Positions 23,712 through 33,632 of a DNA stretch of 64,000 nt are shown here, piece after piece; position 1 is the stretch's first letter, and each line of letters begins with the position of its first letter. Source of the DNA: Pseudevernia furfuracea (Eukaryota > Ascomycota > Lecanoromycetes > Lecanorales > Parmeliaceae); the NCBI GenBank assembly GCA_022315425.1, contig JAIUPT010000013.1:806001-870000 (forward strand). The letters run 5' to 3'. Position numbers and translations under genes: made by a program. The notes below the pieces were generated by a model, which made no database searches, had not been told where the DNA came from, and saw only the letters and a list, made by a program, of their open reading frames with translations.

Positions 23712-24790
23712 ATTAAGAATATTGCTACGTGTACATCGCCTTTTGCTACATATACACTCTCTTTTGTTACATGTATATCTCTCTCTCAGCTAGATAGATA
23801 TAGACTAGTAACATAAGTATATCTTTCAGTACTAATTCGACCTGACAAATTTGCTCGCAAATCAGAGACTTGACACGAAGTCTCATAAAAACTTTAAGGG
23901 TCTTAGTGAATCCTCTCCTCCCGCAAGGCGTCGCAATGCGTCGCAATTTTTTTCACCAAATCTATCAAAGAAAAAACATCTTTCTTTCTATCGTCATGAA
24001 CCTGAAGAATCAGCATCTAATTCGGCTAATTCTCGAACATAGTGTTTTTTGAGTCTTTTGAGTCTTTTGAGTCTAGGCGTTCTTCTTTCATCTCACCGTC
24101 AGTAACTCTCGATCAACTATCAATTCTTCATTATCGATCGTTTACCTCACCTTTCTTCTCGTCCTCATTATTCTCGTTCTTATTATTCTCCTCGTTCTCA
24201 TTATTCTCCTTCTTTAGATACTTCGACAGCATGGGCTGGCTGATAAGAGTGGGCTGAGTTGCGGGCATCGGGCAAAACCTTACTATATCATATTCTTCTG
24301 AACAAGTCTCTCGATCAAAATGACGTGTTTCTGACATAGTTCAGTCGTTCGCTATGTGTAGAGAGTGCAGTCGATGTTCCATATCAAAAAATTCTTATTT
24401 GGCCCCCGAAACCGAGGTTCTGTTCACTTTTTGAAAGGTGATAATGGAGATAAAGCATTAATGTCAAAGTTTCTTCAAGTATTTGCGCTGCGCAGCACGT
24501 AAATTTCGTCTATAAGTGCTTTTTATATAGAAGAGACTTCAGCTACTTTAAGTTATATTCAAATAATTCTTTAAATGCTTCTTCAAAAGAACGGCTATCT
24601 TTACTTCGTCTTCTAGCCCTTTCAATTAGTTACTTTCTCATCAAAATAACTCTGCGAACGACTCATTATGAGAGCTTGATGAGATAGCTTAGTTCGATGA
24701 ATCTTCTTTAAAATAGAGAGAGATATATATGTAGTAAAAGAGGATGTATATGTAACAAAAGACGATGTACACGTAGCAATATCCTTTATT
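23712..24790. repeat. Inverted repeat pair about 80 bp long, 1.1 kb apart
   Basis: The left arm (about 23,712-23,795) contains ATATTGCTACGTGTACATCG followed by TTTTGCTACATATACA and TTTTGTTACATGTATATC. The right arm (about 24,715-24,790) is the reverse complement with transitions. Each arm is itself three loose copies of a TTTTGYTACRTRTACA unit. The pair could be the ends of a decayed DNA element or two repeats in opposite orientation. Confidence 0.6.
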
Positions 24791-25616
24791 AACTCTAATA
24801 AGCGTAACTAAGATAATTTAATATAATAGTAATAAGACTTTAGTATTTTATATTATAATAATGCGAATTTATTATAAAAATAGTTATCTTAGTTCTTAGA
24901 CGCTTCTCTTACACTTAAGCTATCTCTTTCGAATAACGATCTCTACTAATTTAATCGAAGTCTTCTCACTTTAAGTATAAAATAAGAAATTTGCGAGCTC
25001 GAGTTAAGAAGCGTCTGAGCTCAAAATCTCGTATTTTTTTAAATTAGAGATGTTACGAAAATATCAAATTTTTACTTTATTCAAGTAAAATACAATGCGA
25101 TCACGAATTTTTATATATTTAACATGTTATATTTATTTCTATATATTTAAAGTATTGATTTTATTAAAAAATAAGTTCTCTCGAGATTTTAATTATATAT
25201 AATATCGTATTGCGTTCGTTCACCTATTTTGAATTCGTTAATTTTTTTTTAAACGACGACGACGATAAGATATTTCGAGTAGATCTCAACAAAAAAACTC
25301 GCGTCGATATAAATCTAATATTATATCTTTCTTCGAGACTAATTTGCGTATTATTTAAAGACCTTTATTGATATTATCTTAAGGGGTCTGCAAATTATTA
25401 ATTTTTATTAATTTGAGACTCTCTCAAAGCACAACGTCAACATTATTCTTCGAGCTAAACAAATCTATGTTCGTAGATTCTTGATATTATAACTTCATTT
25501 CCTCGTATAGAAATAAGTGAGATTTGAACCTTTTTTTTAGAGATGAGATAGCGCAGTGCTATATAACATATAATGTTCGTAATTTTAATAGTCTTGACAA
25601 TCAAAACAACGCGAAA

Positions 25617-25661
25617 TACATACACACACATATACACACACACATATACACACATATACAC
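25617..25661. repeat. CA/TA microsatellite
   Basis: This is an imperfect run of ACACAC and ATACAC units. The open frame across it is a low-complexity artefact. Confidence 0.8.
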
Positions 25662-25860
25662 TTATTTTTCTATAAAGAAGAGATAAACATATAAATAAAA
25701 CATGTGCGACATGTGCGATAAAGAAAATTTACTCATTGTAGTTATTATTGTTAAGTTGACTGCGTGTGACTGTGAATAAGCTTAGTATTCAAGCTCGATT
25801 ACAATAATATATAAAAAATATCGAATATGCTAAGGGCTACGTCGAGGATATTTCTCATAC

Positions 25861-25972
25861 TTGAGTTTTGAGCTTAGACGTGTCTCACCCTCCTATCGGC
25901 AAAAGATCGGATTTCACTCAAAGAGGTAAAGGTGGGTGGAATTAGACACGTCTGAGAACTGAGGCAAAGAAA
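25861..25972. repeat. Foldback sequence at the AT-rich/gene-rich border
   Basis: A left arm (about 25,863-25,890, including AGACGTGTCTCACCC) is roughly the inverse of a right arm (about 25,931-25,966, including GGGTGG and AGACACGTCT). It lies directly next to the MITE at 25,984. Confidence 0.55.
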
Positions 25973-25983
25973 CAAGGTGCAAA

Positions 25984-26113
25984 TACGGAGGTCGGCACGC
26001 AAAGTCCTAGACGCCAAGACTCATGTCGGATAACGCCCTACATACAAATCTGGGGCCGCCTTCCGAAAGTAGGGTTAGGGCTTTGTCCAGGACTTTGCGT
26101 GCCGACCTCCGTA
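25984..26113. mobile_element. 130-bp MITE with 25-bp perfect inverted repeats
   Basis: The terminal sequences 25,984-26,008 and 26,089-26,113 are perfect reverse complements. The outermost bases are TA, followed by CGGAGGTCGGCACGC. A TA target duplication with CGGAGG ends would suit a Tc1/mariner-type non-autonomous element. The interior has no ORF and includes AGTAGGGTTAGGGCT. The flawless inverted repeats suggest recent activity, and a mutated relative of the terminal repeat lies at 56,691-56,715. Confidence 0.85.
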
Positions 26114-26446
26114 GATAACTGCTAATCTTCGGCGCTGTGCCCTAGCCCTAATCGTGCACTTCCGGGTAGACACGAGTATGGCACACCGTACTACGGAGTA
26201 CATCGACCGAGACGGTCTCCGCAATCATTCGCATGACCGCAGTCTACTAGGCACCCAAGTTGCACTGATCTTGCTCCCAAGTCGGCAAGACTTTATTCTT
26301 CCAGAAACCCTCATGCACCGTGGTCCCAGGTATTTACTTATAGGTCCGAAACTGCGAAGTTGAAGCTTGATGCATTCCCCAGGATCCACGTGCTTCTACC
26401 CTAGGTTCGATAGGATGCTTTAAACCATGCTGACCCAATCCTTGTA
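26114..26446 (+). promoter_or_regulatory. Upstream region of the RasGEF gene
   Basis: This 333-bp gap lies between the MITE and the RasGEF ATG. It contains CCCTAGCCCTAA (26,142-26,153), similar to the telobox-like motif in the MITE interior. No other element can be called. Confidence 0.4.
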
Positions 26447-29400
26447 ATGGACGGGCGAAGATCGTCAAAAAAAACTAGGTCCTACGGAGGATCTCCCAGA
26501 AGCTCGCGAACATCTCAGAACCCTCCAAGTCCAAGCTCAGCGGTGCGTCCACAGTACAAAGAGCGCGTGAAATCGGCACCTTTGGAAGTGCCTCAGATTG
26601 AAGACCAACAGCGGCAAAGGATTTCACAACAGACGTCTGCGGGTAAGGTCGGGAGGGAGAGTCAGACTTCGGAACCTGGCTTAAGGCTTTTGGGGCCGCT
26701 TTCAGCTCCAATCTCGAGCGAATCTGCCGTACATGCACAGCCCCACGGCAGCAATAGCCATGTAAAGATGTCCTAACCTTGATAAAGGATGAACGAGTCT
26801 GCTGATCCTGGTGTGAAGGCTGGACATGTCCAGGAAGTTACCCTTGCGGTATTGGGTGCTCCAGCCGTTGGAAAGTCCACCTTTGTGCGTTGTGCGTTGG
26901 ATCTCAAGAAGGCTTCCGCATCAGCTGTTTCCAGCAAAAAGGTTTCTCTGGAGGGTAAGGTATCAATCGTTAGACTGCTTGAGTTAGGTTTCAAAGATTT
27001 GGAAATCTCGCCGGATCAGAATGTACGCTGGCCAACGCAAGTGGGAGACCACAGCACGCCGATCATTGATGGAGTATTGGCTCTGTACGATGTCATGGAT
27101 CAGGGTAGTATAGCTCGTATCCCAGCATTACTCAGTGAGTCTTTCAAGCGTTCGCAGTTCTTCCATCTAAATGAGACAATGAAGAGATGAGGGTTGGTCC
27201 AATGTGTTCCAGCGATGATGGCTTCAAAATAAGCAGCAACTTACATTACACGCCATTTTTAGAAGCATTGTCCAAAGACGGTATTCCCGCGGTACTTGTA
27301 TCTGCCAAGTCTGATAGTCCACGCGGAACCTGGGAGGTGAATCATGACATGGTAGAGGAGCTTTGCAGTACTGTTATAGGCATAGAGTCTTTTCCGGTTT
27401 CCCTATCTGCACCTGAGACACACAAAAGATGCATCTCTATCATCTTGCGGAACATTATGGTGAAAAGGCGCGGTGAGCATCTTCCTTCACTTGCTTGAAT
27501 CATTTACATATGTCCGCTCCAACATAAAAGTGGCATGAGATGATACTGTACGGCTTGACTAATTTGGTTAGAAGAATCCCACACGGTAGAGGGTCATACA
27601 CAACCTCGGGCTCTGACAACCACACATACTACAATTATCGGCGATACACGTCACTCGTTACATCCAGCTCGCGCAAAGAGCAAGTATGGCCGAGCTGCTT
27701 CCGAAGTGCCGAGTTCTGTGGCGCGAACTGTGGAACCAGTCCCACGGTTGTCACCACCGTCCAGGACGACTACCGCTAGCGATTCTCAAGCCGGATCCTC
27801 GAGTAGACCGACAAGTACTCGTAGAGACTTAGATGTACCCCCTGGTGGCGAACTGTCACGCGACTCACAAAAGTCCTCAGACGACAGCGGTGACCAACTC
27901 GTGTCGCCTATCAGGGGCATGAAAGACCTAGGTTCAGGAGATCTTCCTCCAAATCAGGTCGATGTACCAATCAGGGGTCAGGTTTCGGACATCTCAACCA
28001 CTATCTCAAATCCTCTCCAAGGCAGCCGCGACGGCCAGGGAAGCAGCGTAGCTGATAAAAATCTTCTCAGGCCTCAAAACAGCAAATTTGCGGAGACGGA
28101 AGATGACGACGCCAAGGAGATAGGGGTTACTTTCGAAGATTTAGTGGACAGGCTTTTGGCACAGCCCGTGTCAAAATCAGATTCCAAATTTGCAGCCATC
28201 TTCCTGTGTTTGTATCGGAAGTTCGCCCCGCCTTCCTCATTGATCAAGGCCATTGTCCGTCGCTTCGAGGATTTGAACGACCGAGACCTTCCCCATCTGA
28301 CCCGGATGACTTCGCAGCTGAGGTATCTCAACATTCTGAGGGACTGGGCATCGGACTACCCCGGTGACTTCGCTCATCCTCTGACTCGCCGGGTCATGAC
28401 AATTTTCATGCAAGGTTTAGCGGTGTCTCCAGAGTACGCCATCGCTAACAAAGAGATAAGTCCACATTTGGATGTGGTTGCTGAGGATGATGACGTCCAA
28501 TGGGCATGCTCTGACAAAAGTAGAAGTCGTGCAAACACTACCGAAAGCTTTCTGACTATGTCTTCCGTTCAAAGCGTGGCCTCGACGCTCAACGCAGACT
28601 CTCCAACGCTTACGGCGGATTCGTCTACGGAGGACGTCGTGGAACACGTAGGACCAGAGAAAGCTCAGCCTACTGGGATCTCAGGATCACCATCATTGGT
28701 GCCTAGCATAAATAGACCAGAAAGCCAATCTACCGCCTCGTTCCAGACACTCCTCAACACACTTGAAAATGCCCAGCGCCAAGCACAGTTCCTGACTCCG
28801 ATACCTCGGACGTTGCTCACGAAGGTCCAGTGGCATCAATTTATGGACATTCCGGAAGAGGAAATTGCCCGAGAACTTACACGCATCGATTGGATCATGT
28901 ACTGTTCTATCAGACCACGTGATCTCATAAGACACGTGAGTCTTGCAAGCGACCAAAAGGAGAAGTGCAAGAGCCTCGAGCACTTCAATAGAATGATACA
29001 TCAATTCAACCATATTGCGTTCTGGGTCGCCAATGTCATACTCCTTCGCGACAAGCCGAAGCACAGAGCAAGAGTTCTGGAGAAGTTCATGAGTATAGCA
29101 TGGAAATTGCGTTACCTGAATAACTACAATTCACTTGGAGCAGTGATCTCTGGGATAAATAGCATAGCTGTGCATCGGTTAGCGCAGACCCGAGAGCTGA
29201 TCCCAGCACCGGCGCAGAAACAGTTCATGCGCCTCGAAATACTCATGGGATCCCAAAAAAGTCACTCCGCATATCGGTTAGCTTGGACAAATACTCCAAG
29301 CCAGCGCATCCCATTCCTTCCGCTTCATCTACGAGACCTTGTCCTAGCTGAGCAAGGCAACCGAACATACGTCATTGGCGTAGAAGGCGAGCGTATCAAT

Positions 29401-29765
29401 TGGAAGAAGTTTGAGATCATGGGGGAGGTGATCATAGGCATTCAGAAAAGTCAAGAGGTCTCGTATCCAACGATAACCAGAAATGAAGAGGTGCAGCGTT
29501 TAGTCCTCGATGGACGTTTCTGCGAAGATGAGGATGTAAGTCTGGCATTTTCTGCTTTCTTTCTGCTAAGCCGATGCTTACGTCTTGAGCGTTGGGTTGC
29601 CCAAGTTCGCAAGTCGTTTTGTTTGATCATTTTGCAATTGCCTGCATCCTTTGGGGTTTGACGCTGACCCGATATTCCAAGGAGCTTTATGAACGCAGCC
29701 TACAACTAGAGGGGCAAGGTCTCGGAGAAAACCCTCGGAAAAAATTCAATTGGTTCCAGCGGTGA
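26447..29765 (+). CDS. Ras guanine nucleotide exchange factor with an N-terminal divergent small-GTPase domain
   Basis: The protein is predicted to activate a Ras-family GTPase at membranes. My model has five exons: 26447-26761, 26834-27134, 27263-27472, 27572-29535 and 29682-29765 (957 aa, in frame). Residues 1-105 are Ser/Pro-rich. Residues about 106-275 form a Ras-like domain with the P-loop G-A-P-A-V-G-K-S-T, a L-Y-D-V strand and S-A-K-S-D in place of N-K-x-D. A RasGEF-N domain lies near 465-560 and a Cdc25-type catalytic domain near 700-940. The last exon ends in N-W-F-Q-R. The GTPase domain lacks a clear DxxG, so it may bind nucleotide poorly. The first intron could use other sites, but the rest is firm. 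Confidence 0.85.
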
Positions 29766-30277
29766 AAGTGGCACGACACGTAACGTGTCAAACGGTTTGC
29801 TGTGAGCAGCATTTGATCCTAACCGGGAGGAGCAGGATGTGAGTCAGCGTCATGGGACAACGATGAGTGGGATTTGCATTCACAAGTGCGCGAACTATGA
29901 TGTGTCTGCCTTTACAGACATTGAGCGGGGCGTCCGCGGCGTGGAATGTCTTGTTCGACTTCCTAGAAAAGATCTTTATTGATTAGTAGGATGTCGTAAG
30001 TCGATTCTATTATGCAGGACAGATGATTTCACCATCGACGCTTGACTGATGAGGCTGATCCTTTGACCTGCCAACCGCGGACGGTTTAGACTGGTAGTAC
30101 AAGTTTTAGCGGGAGATGAGCCTGCCGACTACGTTCACAGATGTCTCTCGAACCACTGAATTCGTATGTACATACGTCCAGACCATACCCAGACACGCTG
30201 CTCGGAATATTGGTAGCTGTTGGGGCATAGATCCCTTGGACGTTGACGAGGTCAACTGCATTCTACAGCCATTGCTA
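29766..30277. other. Intergenic region between convergent genes
   Basis: This 512-bp stretch holds the 3' ends of the RasGEF gene and the HIT-finger gene on the other strand. No further gene is visible. Confidence 0.6.
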
Positions 30278-30940
30278 TCAAATTTCAGGCGCTTTAGTCG
30301 TCGACCTTTTGATTTCGAGATAGCCTGTAACAAATTTGGAGAATTCTCTCAATCCATCTCCATCCTCACTTTTTAGATGCCTTAGCATTCTTAACCGGTG
30401 AATGCCAGACTTGAAACCTTTTTGTCGGGACCATGTCGCCGCTGTTTTACCCTCACGACCCCGTCCCCTGTTTCTTCCTCGTCCCCGCTTTCGATCGCCA
30501 CGTTCACTGCTGAACGATTGGTCGTTCAGCTGATCATCCAAAGGTTCAGTTGCGGCTTCGTATATCTCTTTGAGCTGACTTCGTAGTTGAGGATACCGAG
30601 TGTGTAGTATTTGAAGATCAGAAGATGACTCAAGAGAAGATGATGCATGTGTTCCAAATGAAGGCCCGCCGCCAATAATGTGAGAATTTGACGCGCCGGT
30701 GGATGTTACTGCTGCCGGGGGCTTTGGTGGCAAGCAGTTTGGAATCGACTGAGTGGCGGCAAGAGATGGTGCATCCGTGTGAGTGGCCTGGTGGCTCTTG
30801 TAGCAATCAATAGAGCAGCTTTGATTTTTCAGCCTGTATCATTCTAAGAAAATGATCAAAGGTACGTACAATTGTAGCTGACACGACGGGCATTTGTACC
30901 TAGCAATGTGGGTGTCGCATACTCTACATTTGACCGACAT
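30278..30940 (-). CDS. HIT-type zinc-finger protein, ZNHIT3/Hit1-like
   Basis: There are two exons (30940-30870 and 30818-30278) around a 51-bp intron with a GTACGT donor, giving 203 aa. Residues 5-37 form a zf-HIT finger with Cys5, Cys8, Cys17, Cys20, Cys25, Cys29, His33 and His37. The intron falls inside the finger, which supports the splice model because only splicing brings the third Cys pair into place. The remainder is Ser-rich, with an Arg/Gly-rich basic block near residues 125-150 and a conserved-looking C-terminus. Small HIT proteins of this size act in box C/D snoRNP assembly (Hit1 in yeast, ZNHIT3 in human). That role is inferred from architecture. Confidence 0.75.
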
Positions 30941-31528
30941 TGTTCAGGAGTGCATCATTCAGACAAGTGCCATTTCAAAAGCCGTTACATCTTATCGAAT
31001 ACTGAGTGCTGCTCTCCACAAAATATCACTCGGGGAATCATTCAGTACGACGGAGCAGATTTCGGCGAGTATTAGTGTTAGCGTATGCCAAATCAACGAG
31101 TGGTGGAGAAAGTTTACAGACAATGACTATTCTTAACATTGCGATTCTGATGCAGTCAGAATATTTAGAAAATATTCAATTTGATGAAGATAGATGGGGT
31201 TCCAAAATTGAGGCTCATAATTTGAAGTTTCTATTGGAAACTGCGAATTGTTATATTTTCTTCACATCTTTACGAATAATGAATGGATTTTTGATATTCC
31301 TGCTGCACTAAAATCGCAATATCAAGAATGTACATTTGTTTATAGAAATGTTCTACGTATAGTTTATATTTGTTGATTTGACTACAGAGACTGTATGGTG
31401 GGGGTGGTGGGGGAAAGATTTCTTCAGCGCTAAGAATTCCAGCATTTTTGCACACGCTAATAATTATGACGCTATGAGATGTTGATCATGGTTCGTGTCC
31501 ATTCTTCAATACTCCATTTCTCTTAACA
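30941..31528. promoter_or_regulatory. Divergent promoter region of the HIT-finger and Nfu1 genes, with a foldback insertion
   Basis: The 588-bp interval separates two divergently transcribed genes. Its middle (about 31,090-31,385) is AT-rich and consists of two imperfect inverted arms, described separately. A C/G-homopolymer-like run (GGTGGGGGTGGTGGGGG) lies near 31,397. Confidence 0.5.
31088..31385. repeat. Imperfect foldback (possible MITE remnant) in the HIT/Nfu1 promoter
   Basis: The segment around 31,111-31,185 is about 70 percent identical to the reverse complement of about 31,275-31,350. Shared blocks are ATTCTT, ATTGCGATT, TGCAG and GAATAT. Outer flanks also share CAAATCAAC. Translations of the two arms on opposite strands give related peptides (I-A-I-L-x-Q-x-E-Y), so the arms come from one ancestral sequence. 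Confidence 0.6.
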
Positions 31529-32595
31529 ATGATGTCCGCCATGATCCCTCGAGCCTCTTTGCAATCCTTAGGCGTCTTGCGACCCTCAGTAACAGCATCG
31601 CGAGCAACCCCAAGGTGTTCCAGAGCAGTTCATCAATATATCACACGAACAACCCTGACAGCTTCGAGTACACGAGTCAGACTGCGGGTTGGTTTGTCAA
31701 AGTTGAAGCCCGAATTGCAGCCACACACCCCTGCTGGCGCAGTTCGAACGATATTCATCCAAACAGAGAACACACCAAACGCTGATGTGAGCAAACGACC
31801 CCACACGACCAATATCAGCTGCTGAATTATCGAAGGCACTGAAATTTCTTCCCAACCACACTGTTTTACCCGAAGGCTTATCATCACCCTTCCTCGAATA
31901 TCTGACGCCCAGATCTACACTGGCGCCTCCACACCCTTCGCCTTTAGCAGCGCGATTGCTGACCATAGATGGAATTACTTCAATATTCTATGGGCCAGAT
32001 TTCATTACTGTCACGAAAGCCTCTGATGCCATCTGGGCGCACGTCAAACCAGAGGTTTTCAGCTTGATCACAGAGGCAGTCACCTCTGGCGAGCAGATTG
32101 TGAATACAATCGAGAACAAGTCCGCTGAAGCGGGGCAAGAAGGCGGAGAACAGGACACGCTTGGATACAATGAGAACGATAGTGAAGTAGTAGGCATGAT
32201 TAAAGAACTTCTCGAAACCAGGATTCGACCAGCGATTCAGGAAGACGGGGGCGATATCGAATTTCGAGGCTTCGAGAATGGAAATGTTCTACTGAAGCTT
32301 CGCGGTGCTTGTAGAACATGTGATTCAAGCACTGTAACCTTGAAAAATGGCATTGAGAGCATGCTTATTCATTATGTTAGTGATGCACTAGTTTGGTCAC
32401 AAGCATTGTCTTTGTACTGACAACCATCCGCGACAGATTGAAGAAGTCAAAGCCGTTACACAAGTGCTTGATCAAGAGGAGGAGATAGCCATGCAAGAGT
32501 TTGCTAAATTCGAGGCGAAATTGAAGGAACAGAAGGGACCCGGTGCTATTGCTTCAACACTGGGCAAAGGGAGCTTGGATACAGCTGAAGCCTGA
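31529..32595 (+). CDS. NFU1: Nfu1-type mitochondrial iron-sulfur cluster carrier
   Basis: There are three exons (31529-31786, 31836-32375 and 32437-32595), giving 318 aa. The first about 75 residues are rich in Arg, Ser and Thr with few acids, as expected for a mitochondrial presequence. An N-terminal Nfu domain follows, with N-H-x-V-L-P-E-G and the F-I-T-V-T-K strand. The C-terminal NifU domain around residues 195-265 carries the cluster-binding C-R-T-C, in the context G-A-C-R-T-C-D-S-S-T. Nfu1 passes 4Fe-4S clusters to targets such as lipoate synthase and respiratory complexes. The third exon adds an acidic Glu/Lys-rich tail. The start is the first of two adjacent ATGs. Confidence 0.93.
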
Positions 32596-33113
32596 AGCAT
32601 AAAACAGTGAGTGTGGAGTTTTGATGATACCGCAAGTGACTCTGCACGGTGTTTGGGATGTACCGAGTGGTTGACGACCAAGGACGAGCTTGTGATATTC
32701 TGTCAAGATCCCTCGCCTAGCGGTCCTGGCTTATATCAGATTTCACCTATGGGTAGATTGAAATCTTTTCTGAGGACCCACTAAACATGCCAGAGCAGAG
32801 GTCCAGAAAAATTGGGCCGGTGATCTTTTGAGCGCCACGTCATGTCCTCGTACAAGCTCGAAGAGCTCGACGAGCAAGTGCGAGATATGTCTTTGCTGGA
32901 AATGAAGTCGCTGAGATGGCAATGTTAACTTGTGCTTATTCTCGATACTTTTGGAAATCGAGATGTCGCATGACGGACCTCGCTTTTTTGACCATTTCGA
33001 CAAGCCTCCGTGATCGACAAGCACAGCTGTCTCGTAATGTTTCGAGGATAACATAGTAAAGTTAGCACAGGACGGTAGTGCACGCGGCTACTTGCTGCTC
33101 GGGTCCACGGGTA

Positions 33114-33195
33114 CACATAGCATGTTCAAATGAAGTGTGGGGTATCCACAGGACCACATAGCATAATCAAGTGAAGTGTGGGGTACCCCGGTTGG
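33114..33195. repeat. 41-bp imperfect tandem duplication
   Basis: Two units start CACATAGCAT at 33,114 and 33,155 and share GAAGTGTGGGGTA. Confidence 0.75.
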
Positions 33196-33604
33196 TCCTA
33201 GTGAATGGTAGCCAACTGTGGCTTGTGCGTTGGACCCTTTGCAAACCTCGTGTAAAGCTCTTCTCCTCTCATTCCTATGTCCGGGCCAAGTGACCTGGGA
33301 TTTGCTCGATATCATTATTACCCCGCTGCACGCGATTGGATTTCCTATCGTATCGCATCGTAATCCCGCCCGGACGTGGATAGTATTAAGAAGCGTGACA
33401 TAAACTAGAATATCTCTCCATAGGTACTACTGATGAGAAATTCTTTCAATAGGCATGTAACCTGTATGTACCCAAGACTGGCCTACCAGATCAATAGTGG
33501 CTACCTTGGGATTGACAGAGCAAGCTTACCCCTCCTCTTGCGATCCTTGTGCATTGCAGCATCTCTGGACTTGACTCCAAGTCTCTCTCCACATTTTGAA
33601 AGAA

Positions 33605-33632
33605 CGCCTCTCGCCTCTCGCCTCTCGCCTCT
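33605..33632. repeat. Four tandem copies of CGCCTCT
   Basis: This is a perfect heptamer array on the plus strand, within the long upstream region of the PSP1-domain gene. Confidence 0.9.

Larger units (their letters stand above)
23602..25860. other. AT-rich non-coding region with short inverted repeats
   Basis: No gene is supported here. Two inverted segments face each other (about 23,712-23,795 and 24,715-24,790). Short tandem runs occur at about 24,045-24,066 (a TTTTGAGTC type) and about 24,140-24,215 (a TTATTCTCNTC type). From 24,780 to 25,700 the DNA is extremely AT-rich. This is probably old, saturated transposon decay. Confidence 0.6.

Noticed and set aside
24042..24337. Short open frames on both strands
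   Set aside because: They run through TTATTCTC-type simple repeats and are low-complexity artefacts.
23712..24790. A CRISPR-like or regularly spaced repeat array
   Set aside because: The units are degenerate and adjacent, without unique spacers, and the DNA is eukaryotic. No CRISPR array exists in the window.
25455..25661. 68-codon open frame on minus
   Set aside because: Half of it is translated CA/TA microsatellite.
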